Translations under genes and position numbers: made by a program
Part shown: piece after piece, positions 53,724 to 61,943 of the stretch
Layout of the letters: the number at the start of each line of letters is the position of its first letter
Numbering within the stretch: position 1 is the first letter of the stretch
Notes under the pieces: model-generated
The model's database searches: none
What the model was told of the DNA's origin: nothing
Seen by the model: the letters and a program-made list of their open reading frames with translations, nothing else
From: Clostridium sulfidigenes
GTDB taxonomy: Bacteria > Bacillota > Clostridia > Clostridiales > Clostridiaceae
DNA length: 64,000 nt
Direction of reading: 5' to 3'
Assembly (NCBI RefSeq): GCF_000732635.1
Contig: NZ_JPMD01000038.1
Location: forward strand, 62,001 to 126,000

Positions 53724-55502
53724 ATGAAGGGCACAGTTGTATCAATATGGCTAAATACTTGTAGAAAGCTTTATAATGATTCACAAGTAAATGAAGCTAT
53801 GAACCATGCTGGATGGGAGACAAATAAGATATTTTCTCCACTAGAAGAAGTAGACGACAAAGTAATAGCTAAGTTTATATCTAAACTATCAGAAACTAGA
53901 AGTTTAACTAAAGAGAAATTATGGAATGATATAGGAAAAGACAATATACAATCTTTTGTTAATGTATATCCAATATACTTTAAAAAGAGAAGTGCATATG
54001 AATTTTTAAAATCACTAAACGATATACATATAGCAATAACTAAGAAAATTTCAGGAGCTAAGCCACCAGCAGTAGATATTGTTCAGACATCTAAAAGAAA
54101 AGCGGTGATGACTTATTCATCTAAAAGAAAGATGTTTGATTATTTCTTAGGTATGCTTGAAGGAACTTTTGAATATTTTAATGAACAATTAGAGTATGAA
54201 ATTTTAGAAAAGTCTGGAGATGTGATGAAAGTGGAAGTGACTTTTGAAAAAGAAATAAATAGCAAAAAAAGTTATGGATTTAATAAAATCTTATCCTTTG
54301 GATTTATAAAATCATTATCAGTTAAGGCATCTGTATTTACTTTTATATTAACTCTTATTGGATCAACATTAATACTTGGAGTTAAAAGCATAGTTCCAGC
54401 TTTAGAAATTACAGCTGTAGCTACAGTAGTAACCTTTATAGGTACATATTTATTATTAAGACCTGTTAAAGCTATCACTGGACTAAAAGAAGATAAGGAA
54501 AGGTCATATGATGTTATCAGCACCAAGGACGAGCTTGAAGGATTATATGAAGTTATAAAATCAGGAACTAATATATCTTCAATGGATATGACAGAGTTTG
54601 ATGCTAATGTTAGTGAGATGGTAGAATATCTTAATAAGGTTAAAGCTATTTCAAATGTAATGGAAGGCTCATCTAAAGAAATATCTACAGTAGTAGAACA
54701 AATGTCAGAAACTAGTGTGGACCAAGCCAACAATACAGAAAGAGTAGCATCAGGATTGAATGATAATATTAGAGCTTTAAATAACTTAGTAAATAGTGAA
54801 AATGAAAATAAATTAGCTATGGAAGATACTATAACGAAAATTACTGCTGGGTTTGATGAAATAAAGACTGTAAGTAATAATATTCAAAAAACATTAGACA
54901 AATTCCAAGAAGTAAAAGAAACTGGAATAAAGTTAAACAATAAAGCTAGTGATATTACTAATATAGTATCAATAGTAGCTCAAATTTCCGACATGACAAA
55001 TCTTTTAGCATTAAATGCTTCTATAGAAGCAGCTAGAGCTGGAGAACATGGTAGAGGTTTTGCTGTTGTTGCAGAAGAGGTAAGAAAGCTTGCAGAACAA
55101 ACTAAAGATGCTGTTGAAGAAATTAATTTAAATCTTAAAGAATTTGCAGAGGATATTAAATATACTGTAGATAGTATAGATGAACAGTATGTAGCCCTTG
55201 AAAAACAAACTGATGGATTAGAAAGAATTAGAGATATAAGTGCGGGTACTACTACTGCTGTTGATAAAGTATCAGAATCAATGATTACTACAATCAATGA
55301 TTTAGGTAGAGAAGTAAAAGCTATAGAAGGAATGTATGACAATGTGGAATCATTAGCAGCTATTGCAGAAGAAAATTCTGCATCATCTCAAGAAGTTAGT
55401 GCTAGTGTAAATACCTATACTGATGAAATGATTAAACTTACAGAAGCTATAGGAGAGGTTCAAAGAATTACAGAATATTTTAGAAGTACACTAGATGTAT
55501 AA
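53724..55502 (+). CDS. H-NOX (heme O2/NO sensor)-methyl-accepting chemotaxis protein
   Basis: This is a 592-residue protein. Residues 1-185 are a heme-binding H-NOX domain without gaps against the Caldanaerobacter Tt H-NOX numbering: proximal heme ligand His102 (DIHIAITK), Pro115, and the propionate motif Tyr131-Ser133-Arg135 (YSSKR). The distal O2-stabilising set Trp9, Asn74 and Tyr140 is complete. Two TM helices follow (about 195-245). The cytoplasmic signalling hairpin has the MCP tip [25 protein letters not shown]. It should steer swimming in response to O2 or NO. The family is that of the C. botulinum SONO sensor. RBS AGAGGGG. Terminator follows. Confidence 0.95.
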   Translation: MKGTVVSIWLNTCRKLYNDSQVNEAMNHAGWETNKIFSPLEEVDDKVIAKFISKLSETRSLTKEKLWNDIGKDNIQSFVNVYPIYFKKRSAYEFLKSLNDIHIAITKKISGAKPPAVDIVQTSKRKAVMTYSSKRKMFDYFLGMLEGTFEYFNEQLEYEILEKSGDVMKVEVTFEKEINSKKSYGFNKILSFGFIKSLSVKASVFTFILTLIGSTLILGVKSIVPALEITAVATVVTFIGTYLLLRPVKAITGLKEDKERSYDVISTKDELEGLYEVIKSGTNISSMDMTEFDANVSEMVEYLNKVKAISNVMEGSSKEISTVVEQMSETSVDQANNTERVASGLNDNIRALNNLVNSENENKLAMEDTITKITAGFDEIKTVSNNIQKTLDKFQEVKETGIKLNNKASDITNIVSIVAQISDMTNLLALNASIEAARAGEHGRGFAVVAEEVRKLAEQTKDAVEEINLNLKEFAEDIKYTVDSIDEQYVALEKQTDGLERIRDISAGTTTAVDKVSESMITTINDLGREVKAIEGMYDNVESLAAIAEENSASSQEVSASVNTYTDEMIKLTEAIGEVQRITEYFRSTLDV

Positions 55503-55509
55503 TTAATGA

Positions 55510-55565
55510 TAAAAGCATTCTTAAGGTAAAGTTCATGAGATTTTACCTAAGAATGCTTTTTTATT
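55510..55565 (+). terminator. Terminator of the H-NOX chemoreceptor gene
   Basis: AAAAGCATTCTTAAGGTAAA pairs with TTTACCTAAGAATGCTTTT, then TT. Confidence 0.88.
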
Positions 55566-55608
55566 TGTTTAGTTTTATTACAGTTAAGAGCTTTATTATA
55601 TTTGAGTT

Positions 55609-56514
55609 TTAAATCCCTTGTAGATTGAAATCTGGTACATAAATTGTTGAGTTAGAGCCAGATTCTTGGATAAAGGCATTTTTAAAGCCTAAATCTATAC
55701 AGTAATCTATTAAAGAGTCATAATGACTAGGGTTAAGAGGTTTATTAATTTCATCATATTCTGATGCTTTAAACATAGGTGTATACTGATTCATTAGGCT
55801 TAAGTATACTGAATCTCCAAAGGTTTTATATATGTAATCTACTATTTTTTTTGAATCGAATAAAAGTCCAGGGAGCATTAAGTGTCTTATGATGACACCT
55901 CTAATCATAATTTCTTCATCATTAAATATTGGAATACCTACTTGATCCACCATTTCCTCAATAACCTTTGATGCTATGGTAAAATAGTTAGGAGCAGAAG
56001 AATATTTTATTGCATATTTATCGCTAAAATACTTTAAATCAGGAATATACACGTCTATGTATCCTTTAAGAGCTTTAATGCTCTCTACGTTTTCATAGCC
56101 ATTGGAATTATAAACTACAGGGATATTAAGTCCATTTTCTTTAGCTTTATCCAAAGCAAGTATTATTTGAGGTATATAGTGAGTAGGGTTAACTAAGTTT
56201 ATATTATGGTATCCTTTAGCTTGTTGCTCTAAAAGTATTTCACTTAATCTTTCTATAGAAACTTCCTTACCTATGTCAGACTGGCTAATATCATGATTTT
56301 GGCAAAATACACATCTAAGATTACAATTTGAAAAGAAAACTGTACCAGAACCATTAGTGCCAGACACACAGGGCTCTTCCCACATATGACCATAGGCCTT
56401 AGCAACTTTTACTTTAGCTCCACTTTTACAAAAGCCTACCTTTGCAGAGTTTCGATTTATACCGCAATTACGAGGGCATATATTACAATTATTGAGAGCA
56501 GTCAAATCTTTCAT
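55609..56514 (-). CDS. PflX-type radical SAM protein (COG1313)
   Basis: This 301-residue protein has the radical SAM [4Fe-4S] motif CNLRCVFCQN (CxxxCxxC, about 69-78). An N-terminal extra cysteine cluster (CNICPRNCGINR ... VGFCKSG, residues 11-33) and the VFFSNCNLRC approach are typical of the PflX group, related to pyruvate-formate-lyase activases but of unproven substrate. No glycyl-radical enzyme gene is adjacent. The transporter gene upstream (56665) ends 150 nt away behind a hairpin, so this gene probably has its own promoter. RBS AGGAGAT. Confidence 0.88.
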   Translation of the reverse strand: MKDLTALNNCNICPRNCGINRNSAKVGFCKSGAKVKVAKAYGHMWEEPCVSGTNGSGTVFFSNCNLRCVFCQNHDISQSDIGKEVSIERLSEILLEQQAKGYHNINLVNPTHYIPQIILALDKAKENGLNIPVVYNSNGYENVESIKALKGYIDVYIPDLKYFSDKYAIKYSSAPNYFTIASKVIEEMVDQVGIPIFNDEEIMIRGVIIRHLMLPGLLFDSKKIVDYIYKTFGDSVYLSLMNQYTPMFKASEYDEINKPLNPSHYDSLIDYCIDLGFKNAFIQESGSNSTIYVPDFNLQGI

Positions 56515-56564
56515 AATTAATTATCTCCTTACATAGTAAACATAACAAATACTATATTTATATT

Positions 56565-56600
56565 TCAAAGTAAATAAACACTACTAACATAGTAGTGTTC
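56565..56600 (-). terminator. Perfect palindrome, probable terminator of the YkvI gene
   Basis: AACACTACTA (56577-56586) and TAGTAGTGTT (56590-56599) pair around a 3-nt loop; on the minus strand TTTATTT follows. It could also be an operator for the radical SAM gene, whose start lies 60 nt further on. Confidence 0.6.
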
Positions 56601-56664
56601 ATCTTATATAACATCAGTATAATTAAAGAGGAGCAAAAAGTGAAGTAGCCTATATAAGTTTTAA

Positions 56665-57735
56665 TTATTTTTTTACCTTATTCATTTTAAAGTAGAACCC
56701 AATACATTGAGCTATAAATACTAAGCTAACTATTCCGAAACCGGGATATAAGAAAGTTATAAGCTGTTTAAAGCCTATTTGAGATATAGGAAGGGCTATT
56801 AAAAGAATGAGTATAACACCTCTCTTATAAGGGATGTTGTATTTATTTTCAAGGGTTTTACCAACACTATATATATCTGAAACTTCCGTAGAAAACATCT
56901 CACACCAAATAATACATAAAAGAAGAATTTGCATTAAAGAGATAAACTTACTAGCTACAAAGAGTAGTGGAATTTCATATTTGAAGATTTCAGGTATATT
57001 TGCCATTAACATTGAATTAATTAAGAAAGCAAGTAGAGTAAGGACAAGAGCCCCAATGGTTAATCCAGATATAATAAGGCGTTTATTTTTAATTTCTTTA
57101 CTAATGGGAACAAGAACTCCACTACAGGATAACATGTTAAATCCTGCATAGACCAGTGATGATATAATCCACTGTTTATCTATAATAAGGTTTTTGTATA
57201 CTGGTACTTGTTTCATATAGTCCATAGATATAGTATCCTTTGAAAAGAGAAGATAAAGGACAAATATAGTAATAATTATAGTAGTAAGGCTAGGTACTAT
57301 TATGGAATTAATAGCTATTAGGCCCTTAGTGTCATTTAATAAGGTAATAAGTGCTATTCCAGCCATTAGGAACACTCCAACAAGTCTTGGAATACCAAAG
57401 TGTTGATAGAGTAAAGCACCACTACCAGCAAGAATTATAGCAGCTCCTGAGATTAAAAAGAAGCTAGTAAGATAGTCCGTTATTTTTCCAAAGAAACCAG
57501 GGCTTACAAGGGTTATAAAATCCGTATAAGAATTTAAGTCATATTTTAAACTTATAGACACTATAATGGAGCTTATTATTATGTAAAATACTGCACAGAG
57601 TAGAAGTCCATAAAAACTTGAAAACCCATAGGTAGAAAAAAATTGAGTTATTTCTTGACCAGAAGCAAGGCCTGCTCCTACAATGGTGCCAATAAAAACA
57701 GTGGCAGCTTGAAAAATTAATTTAAGATTCTTCAA
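56665..57735 (-). CDS. YkvI-family membrane transporter (COG3949)
   Basis: This 356-residue integral membrane protein has about ten helices and the start FQAATVFIGTIVGAGLASGQEITQFF (about 9-34). The GTIVGAGLASGQE signature is that of the YkvI group, distant relatives of LeuT-fold amino-acid transporters. Helix 1 with its Gly-rich break fits a LeuT-like substrate site. Substrate unknown. RBS GGGGGG just before the ATG. It is divergent from the YtqA-like gene, with a 220-nt shared upstream region that carries an 18-nt-period direct repeat. Confidence 0.82.
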   Translation of the reverse strand: MKNLKLIFQAATVFIGTIVGAGLASGQEITQFFSTYGFSSFYGLLLCAVFYIIISSIIVSISLKYDLNSYTDFITLVSPGFFGKITDYLTSFFLISGAAIILAGSGALLYQHFGIPRLVGVFLMAGIALITLLNDTKGLIAINSIIVPSLTTIIITIFVLYLLFSKDTISMDYMKQVPVYKNLIIDKQWIISSLVYAGFNMLSCSGVLVPISKEIKNKRLIISGLTIGALVLTLLAFLINSMLMANIPEIFKYEIPLLFVASKFISLMQILLLCIIWCEMFSTEVSDIYSVGKTLENKYNIPYKRGVILILLIALPISQIGFKQLITFLYPGFGIVSLVFIAQCIGFYFKMNKVKK

Positions 57736-57789
57736 AGTTATCCCCCCAAATTATGATAGCTTGTATATTTATATTGAAGTCCACAGAAG

Positions 57790-57822
57790 AATATGTGGAA
57801 AACTATTAATATGTGGAAAACT
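57790..57822. repeat. Direct repeat in a divergent promoter region
   Basis: AATATGTGGAAAACT occurs at 57790-57804 and again at 57808-57822 (period 18). The TGTGGAAAA core is close to the reverse of a DnaA box (TGTGGATAA), but not identical. Confidence 0.6.
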
Positions 57823-57959
57823 TTTTAAAGTATTGTTAGTAAATTTTCATATAGTGGATTTTGAAAGATAAAAGAGTTAAACTATAATTGAATATAGAAG
57901 ATTACTATATGGATATATTTAAAATAGATAACAGACAGAATAGGATAGGAAGATTAGAA

Positions 57960-58895
57960 ATGAGAAAAGATTTTAATGGAAAGAGATATCATAGTTTAAA
58001 TTATTTTTTAAGAAAAAAGTTTAATGGACAAAAAACTTTTAAAATATCATTAGATGGTGGATTTACATGTCCTAATAGAGATGGAAAATTATCAAAAGGT
58101 GGGTGTATATTCTGCTCTGAAAGTGGATCAGGAGATTTTGCTGGAGATAGGTTATCATCTATAACTGAGCAGTTTGTTGATATAAAGGAAATGATGAATA
58201 AAAAGTGGAAAGATGGTAAGTATATAGCTTATTTTCAAGCTTATACAAATACCTATGCGCCTGTAGAAGTATTAAAGAAAAAGTATGATGAAGCATTAAC
58301 ACAAGAGGATGTGGTTGGACTTGCCATTGCTACAAGACCAGATTGTTTAGAAGAAGATGTGTTAGAATTATTAGAAGACTATTCCAAAAGGGTATATACT
58401 TGGGTAGAACTTGGACTTCAAACTAGCAATGATACTACAGCTACCCTAATAAATAGAGGCTATAAGTTAGAAATATTTAAAAAAACAGTGGAGGAACTAC
58501 ATAAAAGGAATATAGATGTAGTGGCACATATAATCTTTGGACTGCCAGGAGAAAGTAAAGAGGATATGTTAAAAACCGTTAAGTATATTTCTAAGCTTCC
58601 CATAAAAGGAGTTAAGATTCACCTTCTTCATGTAATGAAAAATACAAGACTAGAAAAGCTGCTAGATGAAGGTAAGATTACATTACTAGAAATGGATGAA
58701 TACATTGAACTTGTAACTAAGGCTATAACAATGTTACCACAGGATATAGTAATTCATAGACTTACAGGAGATGCTCCAAGAAATTTATTAGTAGGTCCTA
58801 TGTGGAGTTTGAAAAAGTGGGAAGTCTTAAACGCCATAGATAATAAGTTAGTCACTGAAGACCTATATCAAGGGAAATATTATAAAGAAGATTAA
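57960..58895 (+). CDS. TIGR01212-type radical SAM protein (YtqA family)
   Basis: This 311-residue protein has its radical SAM cluster motif in CPNRDGKLSKGGCIFCSESG (about 38-57), the CxxxxxxxxxCxxC spacing that marks this family. FQAYTNTYAPVEVL, GLAIATRPDCL, WVELGLQTSNDTT and HIIFGLPGESKEDM are further conserved stretches. The family modifies tRNA or related targets in ways not settled. ATG 57960 is preferred: AGGAAGATTAG precedes it and homologues start near KRYHSLNYFL; the TTG at 57888 has no ribosome binding site. The ComB-like gene follows 34 nt later. Confidence 0.9.
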   Translation: MRKDFNGKRYHSLNYFLRKKFNGQKTFKISLDGGFTCPNRDGKLSKGGCIFCSESGSGDFAGDRLSSITEQFVDIKEMMNKKWKDGKYIAYFQAYTNTYAPVEVLKKKYDEALTQEDVVGLAIATRPDCLEEDVLELLEDYSKRVYTWVELGLQTSNDTTATLINRGYKLEIFKKTVEELHKRNIDVVAHIIFGLPGESKEDMLKTVKYISKLPIKGVKIHLLHVMKNTRLEKLLDEGKITLLEMDEYIELVTKAITMLPQDIVIHRLTGDAPRNLLVGPMWSLKKWEVLNAIDNKLVTEDLYQGKYYKED

Positions 58896-58929
58896 TTTAA
58901 TTAAATGTATAATCAGGGGGGAATAGTAC

Positions 58930-59646
58930 ATGAATATTGATGTAGTTATATCTGCACAACATATTAAGCCAGAAAAATTTAAAGATAGGATAGTGGTTGT
59001 TATTGATGTCTTAAGAGCAACTTCAGTAATGGTTACAGCATTAAATAATGGTTGTGATAAAATAATTCCTGTAAAAGAGATAGAAGAAGCTATAGATATT
59101 GCAAGTAAAGATAAAAATAAATATCTTTTAGGAGGAGAAAGAGGGGGAATAAAAATAGATAAATTTGATTTCTCCAATTCACCTTTAGACTACATTGAGG
59201 ATATAGTAAAAGGTAAGAGTCTTATAATGACTACCACAAATGGGACTAGAGCTATTAAAAATAGTGAGGAAGCAGAGAGGATATTTATAGGTGCTTTGAT
59301 AAATGGAAGAGTAGTAGCAGAAAAATTAGCTAAGTTAAATAAGGATGTAACCTTTGTAAATGCAGGAACTGATGGAGAGTTCTCTATGGACGATTTTATA
59401 ACAAGTGGGTATATAATCAACTGTTTAAGAGATATAATGAAAAACCATTGCACCTTAACAGATATAGCAAAAACTTCAGAATATGTATATATAAATAATC
59501 CTAGTATAATAAGTTTTGTAAAAGATGCACTTCATTATAAAAGGATGAAGGATCTCAGGTATAATGAAGATTTAAGATATTGCCTTTCAAAGGATTTAAT
59601 AAATATAGTTCCAGAATACAAGGATGGAGAAATAAAGATATATTAA
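58930..59646 (+). CDS. ComB-like 2-phosphosulfolactate phosphatase family protein
   Basis: This 238-residue protein has the ComB hallmarks VVVIDVLRATSVMVTALNNG (about 19-38), the Mg-binding-like LLGGERGGIKIDKFDFSNSP (about 66-85), and TTNGTRAI (about 105-112). In methanogens ComB takes part in coenzyme M synthesis, but the other com genes are not seen here, and in clostridia the role is unknown. Its true substrate may be another phosphate ester. RBS AGGGGGG. It lies 34 nt behind the radical SAM gene and ends at the repeat hairpin (59647-59705), so the two genes probably form a unit. Confidence 0.9.
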   Translation: MNIDVVISAQHIKPEKFKDRIVVVIDVLRATSVMVTALNNGCDKIIPVKEIEEAIDIASKDKNKYLLGGERGGIKIDKFDFSNSPLDYIEDIVKGKSLIMTTTNGTRAIKNSEEAERIFIGALINGRVVAEKLAKLNKDVTFVNAGTDGEFSMDDFITSGYIINCLRDIMKNHCTLTDIAKTSEYVYINNPSIISFVKDALHYKRMKDLRYNEDLRYCLSKDLINIVPEYKDGEIKIY

Positions 59647-59705
59647 TGAACAGATTTCTAAGCTTCAGAGGGAGTTTTACTCCTACTGAAGCTTAGAAAT
59701 CTATT
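59647..59705. repeat. Dispersed repeat copy 3 (single hairpin), bidirectional terminator
   Basis: AGATTTCTAAGCTTCAG.GGAG pairs with CTCC.CTGAAGCTTAGAAATCT. The left arm, GATTTCTAAGCTTCAGAGGG, is identical to part of copy 1 (from about 6264). Here only the second module of the repeat is present, and it sits exactly between convergent genes, so it should act as a terminator. Confidence 0.7.
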
Positions 59706-59903
59706 TTAAGAACTGCTGCTTTTAGTAGTTCTTTTTCTTTTAGCTAAAGTTAAAAATATAACTTCATATACTACAGTATATAAGGTAAAGAGTGCTATGA
59801 AAATGATTTGCTCAATACCATTCATTTTAGAGGTAGCAAACAATATTATTATAGGGAAACAAAAAACAATCTGAACAAATCTTAGAATGGATAAGCCTTT
59901 CAT
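59706..59903 (-). CDS. Small two-helix membrane protein, unknown function
   Basis: This 65-residue protein was not recognised. It has two hydrophobic helices (about 8-25 and 31-52) and a basic, Ser-rich cytoplasmic tail (LAKRKRTTKSSSS). ATG 59903 is chosen because AAAGGTGAT lies just upstream; the TTG at 59921 is part of the frame but has no site. It ends directly at the shared hairpin of repeat copy 3. Confidence 0.6.
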   Translation of the reverse strand: MKGLSILRFVQIVFCFPIIILFATSKMNGIEQIIFIALFTLYTVVYEVIFLTLAKRKRTTKSSSS

Positions 59904-60177
59904 AACATCACCTTTTACCAAATATTACTATATTATTATTGTTACACTTTTAGAACTAACATTCAATAAAAACTGTACAACAAATTTATATCTCATTATC
60001 CTTATAATTTAAGAAAATCAAAGAATAAAATTATAATATGTAAAAATAAGGAAAATGTTAAGTGATATGCATAAGTATACCTAGTGGTAGTAAAGAACTA
60101 AAATTTTATTGAATTTATATAAAATAATGTACTCATGTAAGGGTAAAATGAATAAAATATATAAAGGGGGAATATTT

Positions 60178-60432
60178 ATGGAATTCTTTAGTTATATTAC
60201 AGAGAATGCATTGATACTAATACCAGTGCTATATATAATTGGTATGATTTTAAAAGGAATAGAGAAGATAAATGATAAATATATACCAGTAATCTTGCTT
60301 CCTGTAGGCATACTGTTATCTATGGGAGTTATGCACAGTTTTAGTGCTGATGCAATAATTCAGGGTGTTTTAGTTACTGGGGCTAGTGTATATGCTAACC
60401 AACTAGTAAAACAAAGTCAAAAGAAAGAGTAA
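60178..60432 (+). CDS. Small holin-like protein (phage holin family)
   Basis: This 84-residue protein has a short N-terminus and about three hydrophobic segments (residues 8-27, 37-55, 60-75): ENALILIPVLYIIGMILKG, DKYIPVILLPVGILLSMG, IIQGVLVTGASVYANQLVKQ. This is the layout of the PF16079-type clostridial phage holins. There is no lysin or other phage gene next to it, so it is a lone chromosomal copy, perhaps used for export or lysis. ATG 60178 follows AAGGGGG; the longer frame to 60109 has no site. A terminator follows. Confidence 0.75.
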   Translation: MEFFSYITENALILIPVLYIIGMILKGIEKINDKYIPVILLPVGILLSMGVMHSFSADAIIQGVLVTGASVYANQLVKQSQKKE

Positions 60433-60446
60433 ATAAGATTTAAATA

Positions 60447-60502
60447 TAAGAGCTATATAATTTATAAATCAAATAAGATTATAAATTATATAGCTCTTTA
60501 TA
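60447..60502. terminator. Bidirectional terminator
   Basis: AAGAGCTATATAATTTAT pairs with ATAAATTATATAGCTCTT, flanked by A- and T-rich sequence between convergent genes. Confidence 0.85.
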
Positions 60503-60507
60503 AATAA

Positions 60508-61683
60508 TTAAACTACTTGGAAGATATAAAATTTTAAGTAGTATGATTCATCACTATTCCAAAGAATTGGATGATCAGGAGCTTGAGTTCTAAATTCTAC
60601 TTGTCTTAGGGTAACCCTTGCATCTTTAGCTGCACTGGCAATGGTATCTCTAAATAGTTCAGGATTCATAAAGTGAGAACATGAACATGTTATAAAATAA
60701 CCACCTTTATTAACTAATTTCATTCCTCGAAGGTTTATTTCTTTATATCCTCTTGTAGCACTTTTAATAGTAGAACGAGATTTAGTAAAGGCTGGTGGGT
60801 CAAGGATAACCACATCATATTTTCTACCTTCATCAGACCACTCACGAAGTACATCAAAGGCGTTGTGACATTCAAATTTAACTACATCTTGTAGATTATT
60901 AAGCTCTGCATTACGTCTACAGAATTCTACTGCATGCTCTGATATATCTACTCCTAATACTGATTTAGCACCAGCAACGCCAGCATTTAATGCGAAGGAA
61001 CCAGTGTGAGTAAAGCAGTCTAGCACAGTGGCATCTTTGCAAAGCTTATGTATAGCAGCTCTATTTTCCTTTTGATCTAAGAAAAATCCTGTCTTTTGCC
61101 CATTTTCAACATCAACATAGTACTTAACGCCATTTTCAACTATCTGAATCATAGTATCAAAGGGTTCGGTTAAAAAGCCTTTAATCTGTTCCATGCCTTC
61201 AAGGATTCTAACCTTAGCGTCACTTCTCTCATAAATACCTTTAGCACCATATTCTTCTACTAGAATTTTTACAATGATATCTTTATATTTATCAATGCCT
61301 AGAGCTAGAGATTGAATAACGTAGTAATCTTCTAATTTATCAATTATAAGTCCAGGTACAAAATCAGCTTCTCCAAACAAAAACCTACAGCTAGAAGTAT
61401 CTATTATCTTTTTTCTGTATTCCCATGCAGCTCTAAGTCTTTTTCTAAAAAATTCTTCATCAATTTCTTCATCGATATCTCTAGTCATAATTCTTATAGT
61501 AATTTTAGAAACATCATTAATATAACCTTTTCCGATGAATTCCTCTCTGCAATTATATACCTCTACAATGTCTCCATTTTCATATTCACCATCATATTCT
61601 TCTATATCAGTAGAGTAAACCCAAAGGTGACCATTCTCCACACTTTTTCCTTTTCCCTTTAGTAGATAGAATTTACAAGCCAT
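60508..61683 (-). CDS. RlmI-type class I SAM-dependent rRNA (cytosine-C5) methyltransferase
   Basis: This 391-residue protein has an N-terminal PUA domain (residues 1-75; GHLWVYSTDIEEYDG), a middle domain (RFLFGEADFVPGLIIDKLED), and a C-terminal Rossmann methyltransferase: VLDCFTHTGSFALNAG (SAM motif I, about 215-230), VLGVDISEHAV, DVVILDPPAFTKS (motif IV, about 285-297) and FITCSCSHFM, which holds the catalytic Cys. The family methylates 23S rRNA C1962 in E. coli. RBS AGGAGGAT. Divergent from the ABC-F gene. Confidence 0.92.
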   Translation of the reverse strand: MACKFYLLKGKGKSVENGHLWVYSTDIEEYDGEYENGDIVEVYNCREEFIGKGYINDVSKITIRIMTRDIDEEIDEEFFRKRLRAAWEYRKKIIDTSSCRFLFGEADFVPGLIIDKLEDYYVIQSLALGIDKYKDIIVKILVEEYGAKGIYERSDAKVRILEGMEQIKGFLTEPFDTMIQIVENGVKYYVDVENGQKTGFFLDQKENRAAIHKLCKDATVLDCFTHTGSFALNAGVAGAKSVLGVDISEHAVEFCRRNAELNNLQDVVKFECHNAFDVLREWSDEGRKYDVVILDPPAFTKSRSTIKSATRGYKEINLRGMKLVNKGGYFITCSCSHFMNPELFRDTIASAAKDARVTLRQVEFRTQAPDHPILWNSDESYYLKFYIFQVV

Positions 61684-61943
61684 TTACATCCTCCTATTAT
61701 CAAAACAATTAATTATTAATAATTTATATTGTTAAATTTAAAGTTGTTATATCTAAGAAATAAATTTATTAAACTTTATTTAGACTTCTTATAGTATAAA
61801 TTTATAGAGAGGATTTTGCAAATAAATTATTTAATTTTTACCATAGAAAAATCTTTGTTAGTAAAGTATAATATTCTTGGTTTGAATTTTTTGAACACAT
61901 ACCATTTGATGGTGATAGTCAGAAGGATATAGGAGGAAAATAT

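Noticed and set aside
57790-57822. Origin of replication
   Set aside because: Only two imperfect DnaA-like cores, with no dnaA/dnaN genes and no AT-rich unwinding cluster tied to them.
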